From: an uncultured Roseibium sp. | GTDB taxonomy: Bacteria; Pseudomonadota; Alphaproteobacteria; Rhizobiales; Stappiaceae | Direction of reading: 5' to 3' | Length of the DNA: 64,000 bases | Assembly (NCBI RefSeq): GCF_963675985.1 | Contig: NZ_OY780958.1 | Coordinates: forward strand, 930,001-994,000 | The notes under the pieces: generated by a model | Databases searched by the model: none | What the model saw: only the letters and a program-made list of their open reading frames with translations | Told to the model about the DNA's origin: nothing | Part shown: positions 42,680 to 51,355 of the stretch, piece by piece | Layout: every line of letters starts with the position of its first letter | Position numbering within the stretch: position 1 is the stretch's first letter | Translations under genes and position numbers: made by a program

Positions 42680-45262
42680 TTAGCCCGATTCTCCCCGGCC
42701 ATCTTTCGCCAGTGCCGCGATTGCTTTTACCAGTTCCTCCTTGTCGCGCAGGTGCAGGTCGCGTTGGGGGAAGGGGATCTCGATGTCTGCCTCGTTGAGG
42801 GCGGCGTAGATGGTGAACAGCAGGTCGGAGTGGGCGAGGAGAATGTTGTTGATGTCGTAGAGATAGCCGCGCAGCTCGAAATTGAGGGAACTGTCGCCGA
42901 GCCCGATGAACAGGACGTAGGGAGGGGGGTAGGACATGATCATCTGGTTTTCTGTCGCAGCCTTTAAAAGGATGTCCCGGGTCTTTTCGACGTCGCTGCC
43001 GTAGGCAACGCCGACGGGCACGATCACGCGGCCGGTCTTGGAGCTCAGGGTCATGTTGGTGACCGCACCCGCGACGATGTCGGAGTTCGGTACGATCACT
43101 TCATGCCGATCGAAGGTTTCCACCCGTGTGGCGCGCACAGCAATCTTGCGCACGATGCCGGAATGACCGCCGACATCGATCCAGTCGCCGATCTTTATCG
43201 GTCGTTCCACCAGAAGGATGATGCCGGAGACGAAGTTGGACACGATCGCCTGCAGGCCGAACCCGATGCCGACAGACAGGGCGCCGGCCACGAAGGCGAG
43301 TGAGGACAGGTCCAGGCCGGCCGCGGAAAAGGCGATCAGCGCCGACAGCACGACGCCGATATAGCCCGTACCGGTGACGACCGCGTTCTTGCCGCCGGTG
43401 TCCAGTCGCGTCTTGGGCAGGACGGAGCTTCTGATGATCCGTTGCAGCCACTGGGTGATCAGAAGACCGGTGGCGAAGACGATCAGCAGTACGAAAAGCA
43501 GGCCAAAGGAAATCCGCGTATTGCCGATTTCCACCCCTTGGGAGAGCAACGTCCAGACTTCGGAAAGATCGGACGGGCGCGCGCCCCAGATAAGCGCCAG
43601 CAGGGGCGCCATGGCCAATGTCAGCACGACACCGGAGATCAACGGCAGGAAGGACTGCAACATGGCGCCGATCTGTGCGTTCCGACCAAGCACGGGACCG
43701 AACACAATCAGGATCAGCCGTTGGACCGTGACTGCGAACCCGAAGACTCCAAGGGTCAGGATAGACGGCACCAGCGCCTGACGGGCGAATTCCACATACC
43801 CGATGGCAACGGCGAGTACGGCAGCCACCGCGGCCACCTGAATGAAGCGGCCGATATAAAGCGGGAAGTTCAGCCCGTTGTCTTCCTCCTCCTGCCCGTC
43901 GCTGCCTGTCTCCTCATCTTTGTGACTTGCAGAGCCGATCAGGATCGTCGCCAAACGCCACAGCAGGATACTGCCGGTCATCACGACGACGGCGGTGGTG
44001 ATCGACTGGGTTTCGGGCGAGAACACGTACCCCCGGCCGGCGGCTTCGATAAAGCCTTCGGCGGTCAGGACGAAGCCTAGCCCCAGGCACAGCCGCACCG
44101 CGCGTGCTGCCTTGTGGTCATCGATCTCCACGACCCGACGGCGCGGTGCGGTGGGAGCGAAAATGACATGGCCAAGCCAGTAGAAGGTAACGATCAGGAT
44201 CGGCCAGATATATGTGCTGGCGATGATGTAGCGGGCGGAAAAAGACGCCGGTTGAAGCGTGCGGAAAGAAAAAAGAATGAGGAAGGCGGCCACCGCGGGA
44301 ACGAGGAAGCGCAGGGTCAGCGCCAAAGCACCGTAGGCCTGGGCGTGCAAGGTCAGGCCGTGTTGACGCGACAGGGCTTCGAACCGACGGAAGATCCGCT
44401 GTTGAAGCGCCAGAATGGCAAGACCGGCAATCAGAAGGGCGGCTGCGAGTCCCAGGGCCAGGGGAGAGGTATCGGCTTTTCCCTGGTCGCGGATTTTCTC
44501 GAGAAAGGCACCGATTTCAGCCATTGCTTTCGGCCAATGGGCAGGATTGAGCGGCGAAGGCTCGCGCTGAAACAGCCGGTCCGCGAAGCGCTGTCGGATC
44601 AGGCTGTCGATGGCTGCGATCAGAACGTCTGCCCGGGAATAGGCCTGCCGCGCGTCGATCATCGGTTCCTGTGCGGTCGACAGAGCCTTTTCAAGCGTTG
44701 CACGCCTTTTGGCAATAAAGGCGGGTTCCGTTTCGCCGTCTTTGGGCGCGGGGCCGAGCGCATCGAGCTGGGCTTTGAGCGATTGGGCCGCGATGTTGCC
44801 CGCTTCGGCGACGGCGAAGGCCTGTGCCCTCTGGTCGGCGAGTTCGGAGCGCAGTTGCTCCAGGATGCCGTTGGAGGCGACCGCCTTTTCAAGCACCTGT
44901 TCCGCCCGATCCGCTGTCAGGTTCCAGGCGACCACAGGATCTGCGTTTTCAGTCGCTTGAACATCCGCCTCTGAAGCGGGCGTCTCGGGAGAGACCGTTT
45001 CCGCTTCGTCTGTCGGGGGGGATCCGGCTGCGGTGCCGCCTGCTGGTGATGTCTCCGCCCCGCTGACAGGACGTTCCGGACCGACGGTCGGCGACGCCGG
45101 GGCTTCGGGCATCTTCGATTCGGAGGTCTTCTTGTCGTGAGCTGACGTTTCCTGTGCTCTCGCGTGTCCAGCGACAAACGCCCCTCCGGCCAAAGCCGCC
45201 ATGACATATGCAAGAAGACAGAAGAACCGAAACCGACTCATAGTGTGTATTCCCGAACTCAT
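42680..45262 (-). CDS. Large mechanosensitive channel of the MscS family (DUF3772 type)
   Basis: 860 residues from ATG 45262 (AGGATCAGGG upstream; ATG 45241 is equally usable). Signal sequence (LLAYVMAALAGGAFVAGHAR), a Pro/Glu/Thr-rich linker, a periplasmic coiled-coil region (about residues 90-240) typical of DUF3772 proteins, 10-11 membrane helices, then the MscS pore and beta domain: GFGLQAIVSNFVSGIILLVE, RPIKIGDWIDVGGHSGIVRK and AVRATRVETFDRHEVIVPNS. It would open under membrane tension to release solutes during osmotic downshock. It fits an organism that makes betaine and periplasmic glucans. Confidence 0.92.
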   Translation of the reverse strand: MSSGIHTMSRFRFFCLLAYVMAALAGGAFVAGHARAQETSAHDKKTSESKMPEAPASPTVGPERPVSGAETSPAGGTAAGSPPTDEAETVSPETPASEADVQATENADPVVAWNLTADRAEQVLEKAVASNGILEQLRSELADQRAQAFAVAEAGNIAAQSLKAQLDALGPAPKDGETEPAFIAKRRATLEKALSTAQEPMIDARQAYSRADVLIAAIDSLIRQRFADRLFQREPSPLNPAHWPKAMAEIGAFLEKIRDQGKADTSPLALGLAAALLIAGLAILALQQRIFRRFEALSRQHGLTLHAQAYGALALTLRFLVPAVAAFLILFSFRTLQPASFSARYIIASTYIWPILIVTFYWLGHVIFAPTAPRRRVVEIDDHKAARAVRLCLGLGFVLTAEGFIEAAGRGYVFSPETQSITTAVVVMTGSILLWRLATILIGSASHKDEETGSDGQEEEDNGLNFPLYIGRFIQVAAVAAVLAVAIGYVEFARQALVPSILTLGVFGFAVTVQRLILIVFGPVLGRNAQIGAMLQSFLPLISGVVLTLAMAPLLALIWGARPSDLSEVWTLLSQGVEIGNTRISFGLLFVLLIVFATGLLITQWLQRIIRSSVLPKTRLDTGGKNAVVTGTGYIGVVLSALIAFSAAGLDLSSLAFVAGALSVGIGFGLQAIVSNFVSGIILLVERPIKIGDWIDVGGHSGIVRKIAVRATRVETFDRHEVIVPNSDIVAGAVTNMTLSSKTGRVIVPVGVAYGSDVEKTRDILLKAATENQMIMSYPPPYVLFIGLGDSSLNFELRGYLYDINNILLAHSDLLFTIYAALNEADIEIPFPQRDLHLRDKEELVKAIAALAKDGRGESG

Positions 45263-45441
45263 GCCCTGATCCTGCTCATGCCGGACCCTATCAGACAAGG
45301 TGGAGGGGATGCGAATTCCGAACATATATATCCCGGTAAAACGTCGGGAAGGGGGCGATGTAAATCCGGGCGCGGTGATTGCATCGGCTTTATGGTTTTC
45401 GGTTAACATGCCGCCCGTGGGACTTTTCAAGGAGACGCAGG

Positions 45442-45834
45442 ATGGAGCGGTTCACGGGTGGGTGTCTGTGCGGCGATGTCAGGATCGTGGCGACTGGTCG
45501 GCCCTACAGGGTCGGCCTGTGTCATTGCCTCGATTGCCGCAAGCATCATGGCGCTCTTTTTCACGCTTCTGCGATTTTTCCAGAGGAAGCGGTGACGATC
45601 GAGGGGGAGACAGGCGACTATGCCGGAAGGCGTTTCTGTCGCCGCTGCGGGTCGTCTGTTTTCGCGCGTACAGGTGATGAAATCGAGGTGAACCTGGGGT
45701 CGCTCGATGCGCCGGACCAGTTAAAGCCGACCTATGAAAGCTGGATTATCCGCCGGGAAACCTGGCTGCCGCCGTTTCCGCTTTCAAGGCGTTACGAGCG
45801 GGATCGCGACCCGACGAGCCGGTATGAGGATTGA
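45442..45834 (+). CDS. GFA family zinc protein
   Basis: 130 residues from ATG 45442 with AAGGAGA upstream. Cys ligands of the GFA/CENP-V fold are all present: GGCLCGDVR, GLCHCLDCRKHHG and FCRRCGSSVF. Members bind two zinc ions; one relative was described as glutathione-dependent formaldehyde-activating enzyme, but most have no proven function. Monocistronic. Confidence 0.9.
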   Translation: MERFTGGCLCGDVRIVATGRPYRVGLCHCLDCRKHHGALFHASAIFPEEAVTIEGETGDYAGRRFCRRCGSSVFARTGDEIEVNLGSLDAPDQLKPTYESWIIRRETWLPPFPLSRRYERDRDPTSRYED

Positions 45835-45959
45835 GCCGTCTTAGCCTTTCCTGGCCGGGGAATTCGAGGTCATTTTTGATCTTGCCTGGGAGGGCGCGGC
45901 CCGCACGTTCTTCCCAGAGCCGGCCCGAGGGCAAAGGCGCTGGAGATGTCCGTTGGGGC

Positions 45960-46415
45960 TCAGGCCACCGCCTTTTGAGGTGCTGTGCCTTCCAATAGGA
46001 TCGCGAGGGGATCGTTGCCCACGATGAAGTCCTCCAGCGTCAGGCCGTCAAGCGCGCCATAAAAGGCGCCGAGCGCGACCACAAGCGCCGACTTTAGCCG
46101 GCAGGCTGGGGTTAGCGGACAGGTGTTGCCTTGCTTCTTGAAACATTCGGCGAATTCGGCGGAAGGTTCGAACGTCCGGATCACTTCGCCAACATTGATG
46201 TCGGCAGGCTGTTGGGCCAGCCTGATGCCGCCGCCGCGCCCGCGCGTTGTCGTCAGATAACCCTTATTGGCCAGGACATTGACCACCTGGGCGATGTGGG
46301 TTTCGCGCGCATGACAGACGCGGGCGATTTCACCCTTGGTCGCGACCCTGTCCTGATTGACGCCGCAAAACATCAGGATCCGCATGGCGAGATTTGTTCG
46401 GGTGGTCAGACGCAT
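45960..46415 (-). CDS. nsrR: NsrR-type Rrf2 family regulator
   Basis: 151 residues. The winged helix MRLTTRTNLAMRILMFCGVN, then ATKGEIARVCHARETHIAQV and GYLTTTRGRGGGIRL is the NsrR form. The cluster-binding cysteines are ECFKKQGNTCPLTPACRL: C-x7-C-x5-C, where E. coli NsrR has C-x4-C-x5-C; the CPLTPACRLKSAL part matches closely. The end LTLEDFIVGNDPLAILL also matches NsrR. NsrR holds an Fe-S cluster that reacts with nitric oxide and then releases DNA. It diverges from the cyd-sqr operon, and both promoters carry a 23-base NsrR-like site. Confidence 0.88.
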   Translation of the reverse strand: MRLTTRTNLAMRILMFCGVNQDRVATKGEIARVCHARETHIAQVVNVLANKGYLTTTRGRGGGIRLAQQPADINVGEVIRTFEPSAEFAECFKKQGNTCPLTPACRLKSALVVALGAFYGALDGLTLEDFIVGNDPLAILLEGTAPQKAVA

Positions 46416-46436
46416 GGCTGAAACCTTAGACGGATG

Positions 46437-46459
46437 AATATGTAACCAAGATACATCTT
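46437..46459. promoter_or_regulatory. nsrR: NsrR-like operator at the regulator's own promoter
   Basis: AATATGTA - 7 bases - TACATCTT, that is AANATGTA-N7-TACATNTT, 22 bases upstream of the regulator start. It matches the known NsrR pattern (AAGATGY... with a mirrored half) in arm sequence and 23-base length. Suggests autoregulation. Confidence 0.65.
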
Positions 46460-46685
46460 ATAACCGCTTATTGCAACGCGGATGGGTTTAGGTGGTTGAT
46501 ACCTGTCGACTGTCACGGAGGCCGGCCATGCGGAGGAATTGGTCGGATTAGCGGGTGCGGATAAATCAAAAAGCATTATAAAATCATATTATTAGATAAA
46601 GGTGCGACACTGTGCGCGGTTAATTTCGAAGGTGTGAATGTTTTTACGTATGGCATTTACCCGATTGGGGTGCTAGCTCTGCTTT

Positions 46686-46708
46686 AAGGTGTATTTGAGA
46701 TACACATT
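46686..46708. promoter_or_regulatory. NsrR-like operator in front of cydA
   Basis: AAGGTGTA - 7 bases - TACACATT, that is AANGTGTA-N7-TACACNTT, same length and spacing as the site at 46437. It ends 16 bases before the cydA ATG and abuts the ribosome site, so a bound regulator would block transcription. Confidence 0.7.
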
Positions 46709-46724
46709 TAAACGGAGCCAAGTC

Positions 46725-48329
46725 ATGGAAATCGATGTCGTCGAGCTGTCGCGCCTGCAATTCGCGATGACAGCCATGTATCACTTCCTGTTTGTCCCCC
46801 TCACGCTGGGGCTTTCCATTCTCGTCGCCATCATGGAGACGGTCTATGTCATGACCGATCGCCTGATCTGGCGGCAGATGACCAAATTCTGGGGCACCCT
46901 GTTCGGGATCAATTTTGTCCTGGGGGTCGCGACAGGGATCACCATGGAATTCCAGTTCGGGATGAACTGGAGCTACTACAGCCATTATGTCGGTGACATC
47001 TTCGGGGCGCCGCTGGCCATTGAAGGCCTGATGGCCTTCTTCCTGGAGGCCACGTTCGTCGGGCTGTTCTTTTTCGGCTGGGAACGGTTGTCGAAGGTCA
47101 AGCACCTGATGGTGACCTGGCTGGTTGCCATCGGCTCCAACTTCTCCGCGCTTTGGATCCTGATTGCCAACGGTTGGATGCAGAACCCGATCGGCGCCGA
47201 ACTGAACCCGTTCAGCATGCGTATGGAGATGACCAGTTTCTTCGATGTCGTCTTCAACGAGGTGGCGCAGGCCAAGTTCGTCCATACCGTTTCAGCGGGC
47301 TACGTCACGGCGGCCATGTTCGTGCTCGGCGTTTCGGCCTGGTACATGCTGAAAGGGCGGCACACGGAACTGGCCCGGCGGTCGATCGCGGTTGCCGCCA
47401 GCTTCGGCCTGGCCTCCGCGCTCTCCGTCGTCGTCCTGGGTGATGAAAGCGGTTATTCGGTCACCCACTCCCAGAAGATGAAGCTGGCCGCCATCGAGGC
47501 CATGTGGGACACGGAGCCGGCACCTGCCCCCTTCACCCTGATCGGCTTTCCGAACCAGGAGACGCGGGAGACCCATTTCGCCCTGCATGTGCCTTATGCC
47601 ATGGGCCTGATCGGCACCCGGTCGCTGACGAAGGAAATCCCCGGCATCAACGACCTGGAAAAGGTCGCGGAGCAGCGGATCCGGTCCGGGATCATCGCCT
47701 ATGACGCACTGACGGAGATCCGCAAGGATCCGACGGCGGCTTCGGAAGAGGCCAAGGCCAGGTTCGAGGAGCACAGTGCCGATCTCGGCTTCGCCCTGCT
47801 GCTGACGCGCTATATCGACGATCCGCGCCAGGCAAGCGATGCCCAGATCACCATGGCGGCGGAAGACACCATTCCCACCGTCTGGCCCCTGTTCTGGGCG
47901 TTCCGGATCATGGTGGCGCTGGGCTTCGGCTTCATCGGGGTGATGGTCTATTTCTTCTATGTCGCCAGCTTCAAGGCGATGACCTTCCCGAAACCGGCGC
48001 TGATGCTGGCGGTCATCCTGACGCCTGCGCCGTGGCTTGCCGCAGAACTTGGATGGTTCGTTGCCGAATTCGGCCGGCAGCCGTGGACCGTGGACGGAGT
48101 CCTGCCGACTGTCCTGTCGGTCTCCCATCTCAGCATCACCCAGGTCGCGCTGACGCTTGCGGGTTTCGTCGCCCTCTACAGCGTCCTGTTCCTGATCGAG
48201 ATGGGCCTGATGATCAAATACATCCGGAAGGGCCCGTACATGGACGTTTCCGATACCGATGACTGGTCCGGCGTCTCGACGCCGCGTTCCCCGAACGCGC
48301 CGGTCTCCAGCCTCACGCCTGCGGAGTAA
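46725..48329 (+). CDS. cydA: Cytochrome bd ubiquinol oxidase subunit I
   Basis: 534 residues from ATG 46725 (CGGAG upstream). Very close to E. coli CydA along its length: LSRLQFAMTAMYHFLFVPLT with the haem b595 ligand His near residue 20, GWMQNPIGAELNPFSMRMEM, QAKFVHTVSAGYVTAAMF with the haem b558 His, and the long Q-loop with FTLIGFPNQE and ALLLTRYIDDPRQA. The long Q-loop marks it as a bd-I-like enzyme rather than the short-loop cyanide-insensitive type. It oxidises quinol and reduces oxygen to water with high affinity. First gene of the operon. Confidence 0.97.
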   Translation: MEIDVVELSRLQFAMTAMYHFLFVPLTLGLSILVAIMETVYVMTDRLIWRQMTKFWGTLFGINFVLGVATGITMEFQFGMNWSYYSHYVGDIFGAPLAIEGLMAFFLEATFVGLFFFGWERLSKVKHLMVTWLVAIGSNFSALWILIANGWMQNPIGAELNPFSMRMEMTSFFDVVFNEVAQAKFVHTVSAGYVTAAMFVLGVSAWYMLKGRHTELARRSIAVAASFGLASALSVVVLGDESGYSVTHSQKMKLAAIEAMWDTEPAPAPFTLIGFPNQETRETHFALHVPYAMGLIGTRSLTKEIPGINDLEKVAEQRIRSGIIAYDALTEIRKDPTAASEEAKARFEEHSADLGFALLLTRYIDDPRQASDAQITMAAEDTIPTVWPLFWAFRIMVALGFGFIGVMVYFFYVASFKAMTFPKPALMLAVILTPAPWLAAELGWFVAEFGRQPWTVDGVLPTVLSVSHLSITQVALTLAGFVALYSVLFLIEMGLMIKYIRKGPYMDVSDTDDWSGVSTPRSPNAPVSSLTPAE

Positions 48330-48334
48330 GTCTC

Positions 48335-49486
48335 ATGATCCTGCATCAACTCATCGACTTCGACGTCCTGCGCGTCATCTGGTGGCTGCTGCTCGGCGTC
48401 CTGCTGATCGGCTTCGCCCTGACCGACGGCTTCGACATGGGGGTGGGCGCGCTCCTGCCCTTCGTCGCCAAAAACGACCTGGAACGGCGGGTCGCCATCA
48501 ACACGGTCGGCCCAGTCTGGGAAGGCAATCAGGTCTGGTTCATCCTCGGCGGCGGCGCCATCTTCGCCGCCTGGCCGCCGCTCTACGCGGTCAGCTTTTC
48601 CGGCTTCTACATGGCCATGTTCCTGATCCTGGCGGCCCTCATCCTGCGCCCGGTCGGGTTCAAGTACCGCTCGAAGCGCGACGGTGCCCGCTGGCGGCAG
48701 GGCTGGGACTGGGCGTTGTTCATAGGCGGTGCCGTGCCGGCGCTCGTCTTCGGGGTTGCGGTCGGCAACGTGCTTCTCGGCGTGCCCTTCCGGCTGACGG
48801 AAAACCTGATGCCGCTTTACGAAGGTTCGTTCTTCGGACTGCTCAATCCTTTCGCGCTGCTGACCGGGCTGACCTCGCTGGCCATGCTCATCATGCACGG
48901 CGGTGCCTGGTTGTCGCTGAAGGCCGATGGCGCCGTCGCCCGTCGGGCGCGGATCTATGGCAGCTACGGCGCGTTGGGCGCTTTACTTGGATTTGTGGTT
49001 GCCGGCCTTTGGCTGGCGATCGGGTTGGACGGCTATACGCTCATGGGCCCCAACGTGACGGATGGCCCGTCCAACCCGCTCTATTCGGAAGTCGCGCACG
49101 GCGGCTCCTGGCTCAGTGCCTATTCCGCACGCCCCTGGATCGCCATCGCGCCGCTTCTGGGGATCGGTGGAACCGTGCTTGCGTGGCTGGGACTGCGGGC
49201 GGGCCGCGAGGTCAGCACGCTGCTGGCGTCCAAGCTTGCGATCTTCGGCATGATCTCCACGGTGGGACTGACCATGTTCCCGTTCATCCTGCCGTCGACC
49301 ATCGATCCGCGGTCCTCGCTCACGGTCTGGGACAGCTCGTCGTCCCACCTGACCCTGTTCGTCATGCTGGTCGTCACGGTGATCTTCATGCCGATCATCC
49401 TCGCCTACACCGCCTGGGTCTACAAAGTCCTGTGGGGCAAGGTGACCGAGGATGAGATCCGCAACAACGAAGACAGCGTCTATTGA
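48335..49486 (+). CDS. cydB: Cytochrome bd ubiquinol oxidase subunit II
   Basis: 383 residues, 5 bases after cydA. Typical CydB: FDVLRVIWWLLLGVLLIGFA, LTDGFDMGVGALLPFVAKND, NTVGPVWEGNQVWFILGGGA and, at the end, TLFVMLVVTVIFMPIILAYT. About eight membrane helices. It forms the heterodimeric core with CydA. Confidence 0.97.
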   Translation: MILHQLIDFDVLRVIWWLLLGVLLIGFALTDGFDMGVGALLPFVAKNDLERRVAINTVGPVWEGNQVWFILGGGAIFAAWPPLYAVSFSGFYMAMFLILAALILRPVGFKYRSKRDGARWRQGWDWALFIGGAVPALVFGVAVGNVLLGVPFRLTENLMPLYEGSFFGLLNPFALLTGLTSLAMLIMHGGAWLSLKADGAVARRARIYGSYGALGALLGFVVAGLWLAIGLDGYTLMGPNVTDGPSNPLYSEVAHGGSWLSAYSARPWIAIAPLLGIGGTVLAWLGLRAGREVSTLLASKLAIFGMISTVGLTMFPFILPSTIDPRSSLTVWDSSSSHLTLFVMLVVTVIFMPIILAYTAWVYKVLWGKVTEDEIRNNEDSVY

Positions 49487-49501
49487 AAAGGAGGAAAGAC
49501 A

Positions 49502-49657
49502 ATGTGGTATTTCACCTGGATCCTCGGCCTGTTCGCCGCCGCCATCTTCGCGGTCGTGAACGCCATGTGGCTGGAACTGCAGCAGGATAACCGGCTGTTC
49601 GCACGGCGCCGGGCGTCCGCCGACGAAAATCGAGCGGGAGGGCCGGCGGATGGATAA
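49502..49657 (+). CDS. cydX: Cytochrome bd small subunit CydX
   Basis: 51 residues, ATG 49502 preceded by AGGAGG 6-11 bases upstream. MWYFTWILGLFAAAIFAVVN followed by AMWLE is the CydX signature: a single membrane helix then a charged tail. CydX stabilises the haem centres of bd oxidase. The tail is longer than in E. coli (37 residues). The last 8 bases overlap the next gene. Confidence 0.95.
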   Translation: MWYFTWILGLFAAAIFAVVNAMWLELQQDNRLFARRRASADENRAGGPADG

Positions 49658-50972
49658 GGCTTCTCTCGATCGCCGCCGGTTTCTGAAACTGGCGGCCCTC
49701 GGCGCGGGTGCGACGGGCCTTGAAGCAACCATGTCCGGGCCGTCCCGGGCCGAACCGGTCAAGACCCATGCCCGCATCCTGGTGATCGGCGCGGGGGCTG
49801 CCGGAACCGCCCTTGCAAACCGGTTGTCGGAACGGCTGGAGGGCGCGCGGATCACCATGCTCGATCCGCGCCAGGACCATCATTACCAGCCCGGCTTCAC
49901 CCTGATCGCTGCAGGCCTGAAGCCGTCCGGCTATTCGGTGAGCAAGACCTCCGACTGGCTGCCCCGGTCGGTGGAGTGGGTCGCCGAAGGCGCTGCGGAC
50001 ATCGATCCGGAGGCAAAGACGGTCACCACCACGTCCGGCAAAAGCCTGGACTACGACTATCTCGTCGTCGCGACGGGTCTGAAGCTCGACTTTGCGGCCA
50101 TCGAGGGCATGTCGCTCGATCTGATCGGCACCAACGGCATCGGCTCCGTCTATGCCGGGCCGGAGTATGCGGCCAAGACCTGGGCGGCGATGGAGAGGTT
50201 CACCGATACCGGTGGCGTCGGCCTGTTCACCCGGCCGGCCACGGAAATGAAATGCGCCGGAGCGCCGCTCAAATACACCTTCCTGACCGACGATCACGCC
50301 CGGCGGAAGGGCACGCGCGGCAAGGTGGAGATCCTCTACGCTGCCCATAACAACGCCTTCTTCTCCGTTCCGATCGTGAACGAGAAGGTGCGCATGCTCT
50401 ACGAGGAGCGCGGCTTCAAGACGGCCTACAACCACGTCATGACCGCCATCGATCCGGGCCGGAAGGTCGCGACCTTCGCCACGCCGGACGGGCCGCAGGA
50501 AATTGGCTTCGATTTCACCAATGTCATTCCGCCCATGCGGGCCCATGACGTGGTCAAGGACAGTCCGCTGTCCTGGAAGACCGGCAAATGGGTGGACCAG
50601 GGTTGGGTCGAGGTCGACAAGCACACCCTGCGCCACACGCGGTTCGACAACGTGTTTGCCGTCGGCGACGTAGCCGGGGTGCCGAAGGGCAAGACGGCGG
50701 CCAGCGTGAAATGGCAGGTGCCGGTGGTCGAGGACCAGCTGGTCGCGGCCATCGAAGGCAGGGAAGGGACCATGACCTACAACGGTTACACGTCCTGTCC
50801 GCTGATCACCCGGGTCGGCCGGGCGATGTTGGTGGAGTTCGACTACAACAACAATCTGACCCCGTCCTTCCCCGGCATTATCGCGCCGCTGGAGGAGTTG
50901 TGGGTGTCGTGGCTGATGAAGGAAGTCGCCCTGAAGGCGACCTATAACGCCATGCTGCGCGGTCGCGCCTGA
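49650..50972 (+). CDS. sqr: Sulfide:quinone oxidoreductase, Tat-exported
   Basis: 440 residues. N-terminal twin-arginine signal (DRRRFLKLAALGAGATGLEA) shows export to the periplasmic face. The FAD motif ILVIGAGAAGTALANRLSE, then HHYQPGFTLIAAGLKPSGYS and FTRPATEMKCAGAPLKYTFL are typical of type II (SQRDL-like) sulfide:quinone reductases; redox Cys candidates are in EMKCAG and in TSCPLITRVG. The second FAD motif is VFAVGDVAGVPKGKTAASV. It takes electrons from sulfide to quinone, which the cyd oxidase encoded just upstream can use. It overlaps cydX by 8 bases. Confidence 0.88.
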   Translation: MDKASLDRRRFLKLAALGAGATGLEATMSGPSRAEPVKTHARILVIGAGAAGTALANRLSERLEGARITMLDPRQDHHYQPGFTLIAAGLKPSGYSVSKTSDWLPRSVEWVAEGAADIDPEAKTVTTTSGKSLDYDYLVVATGLKLDFAAIEGMSLDLIGTNGIGSVYAGPEYAAKTWAAMERFTDTGGVGLFTRPATEMKCAGAPLKYTFLTDDHARRKGTRGKVEILYAAHNNAFFSVPIVNEKVRMLYEERGFKTAYNHVMTAIDPGRKVATFATPDGPQEIGFDFTNVIPPMRAHDVVKDSPLSWKTGKWVDQGWVEVDKHTLRHTRFDNVFAVGDVAGVPKGKTAASVKWQVPVVEDQLVAAIEGREGTMTYNGYTSCPLITRVGRAMLVEFDYNNNLTPSFPGIIAPLEELWVSWLMKEVALKATYNAMLRGRA

Positions 50973-50988
50973 ACTGGGAGAAACGTCC

Positions 50989-51354
50989 ATGCAAGAACTC
51001 ACACCCGGCATGCTGATTGCCGTTTTCGAGGAGATGTTCGGCCCGGTCCTGTTCTGGGCCATGGTGGCCGCGGCAGGCGCAATCACGCTCGCCTATCTCT
51101 ATGTGCTGATCCGCGACCGGTCGCTCTCCATGCGCAAGTTTTTCCTGGCGCAGCTCTCCATGCCCGTCGGGGCGGTGGCGGCGATCTGGTTCGTCCAGGA
51201 GGTCACCCACTCCAGCCACAAGGACCTCGGCGGGCCGATCGACCTGATTGCCTATCTGGGCATTGGCGCGCTCGGCGCCGTCGGCATGGCGGTCCTGGTC
51301 TACACGCTCCAGTCCCTGGTGCGCCGCGGACCGGCCTTCAACGAGGAGAGATGA
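50989..51354 (+). CDS. DUF5368 family membrane protein
   Basis: 121 residues with three membrane segments, about 20-42, 52-70 and 86-108; start MQELTPGMLIAVFEEMFGPV and LSMPVGAVAAIWFVQEVTHS are typical of a small alphaproteobacterial family. Function unknown. It is 16 bases after sqr and ends one base before the next start, so it belongs to the operon. Perhaps a membrane partner of the reductase or the channel. Confidence 0.78.
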   Translation: MQELTPGMLIAVFEEMFGPVLFWAMVAAAGAITLAYLYVLIRDRSLSMRKFFLAQLSMPVGAVAAIWFVQEVTHSSHKDLGGPIDLIAYLGIGALGAVGMAVLVYTLQSLVRRGPAFNEER

Positions 51355-51355
51355 C

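Noticed and set aside
46725..49486. Cyanide-insensitive oxidase (CioAB)
   Set aside because: Subunit I has the long Q-loop and E. coli-like motifs, and a CydX gene follows, so this is a bd-I-like enzyme.
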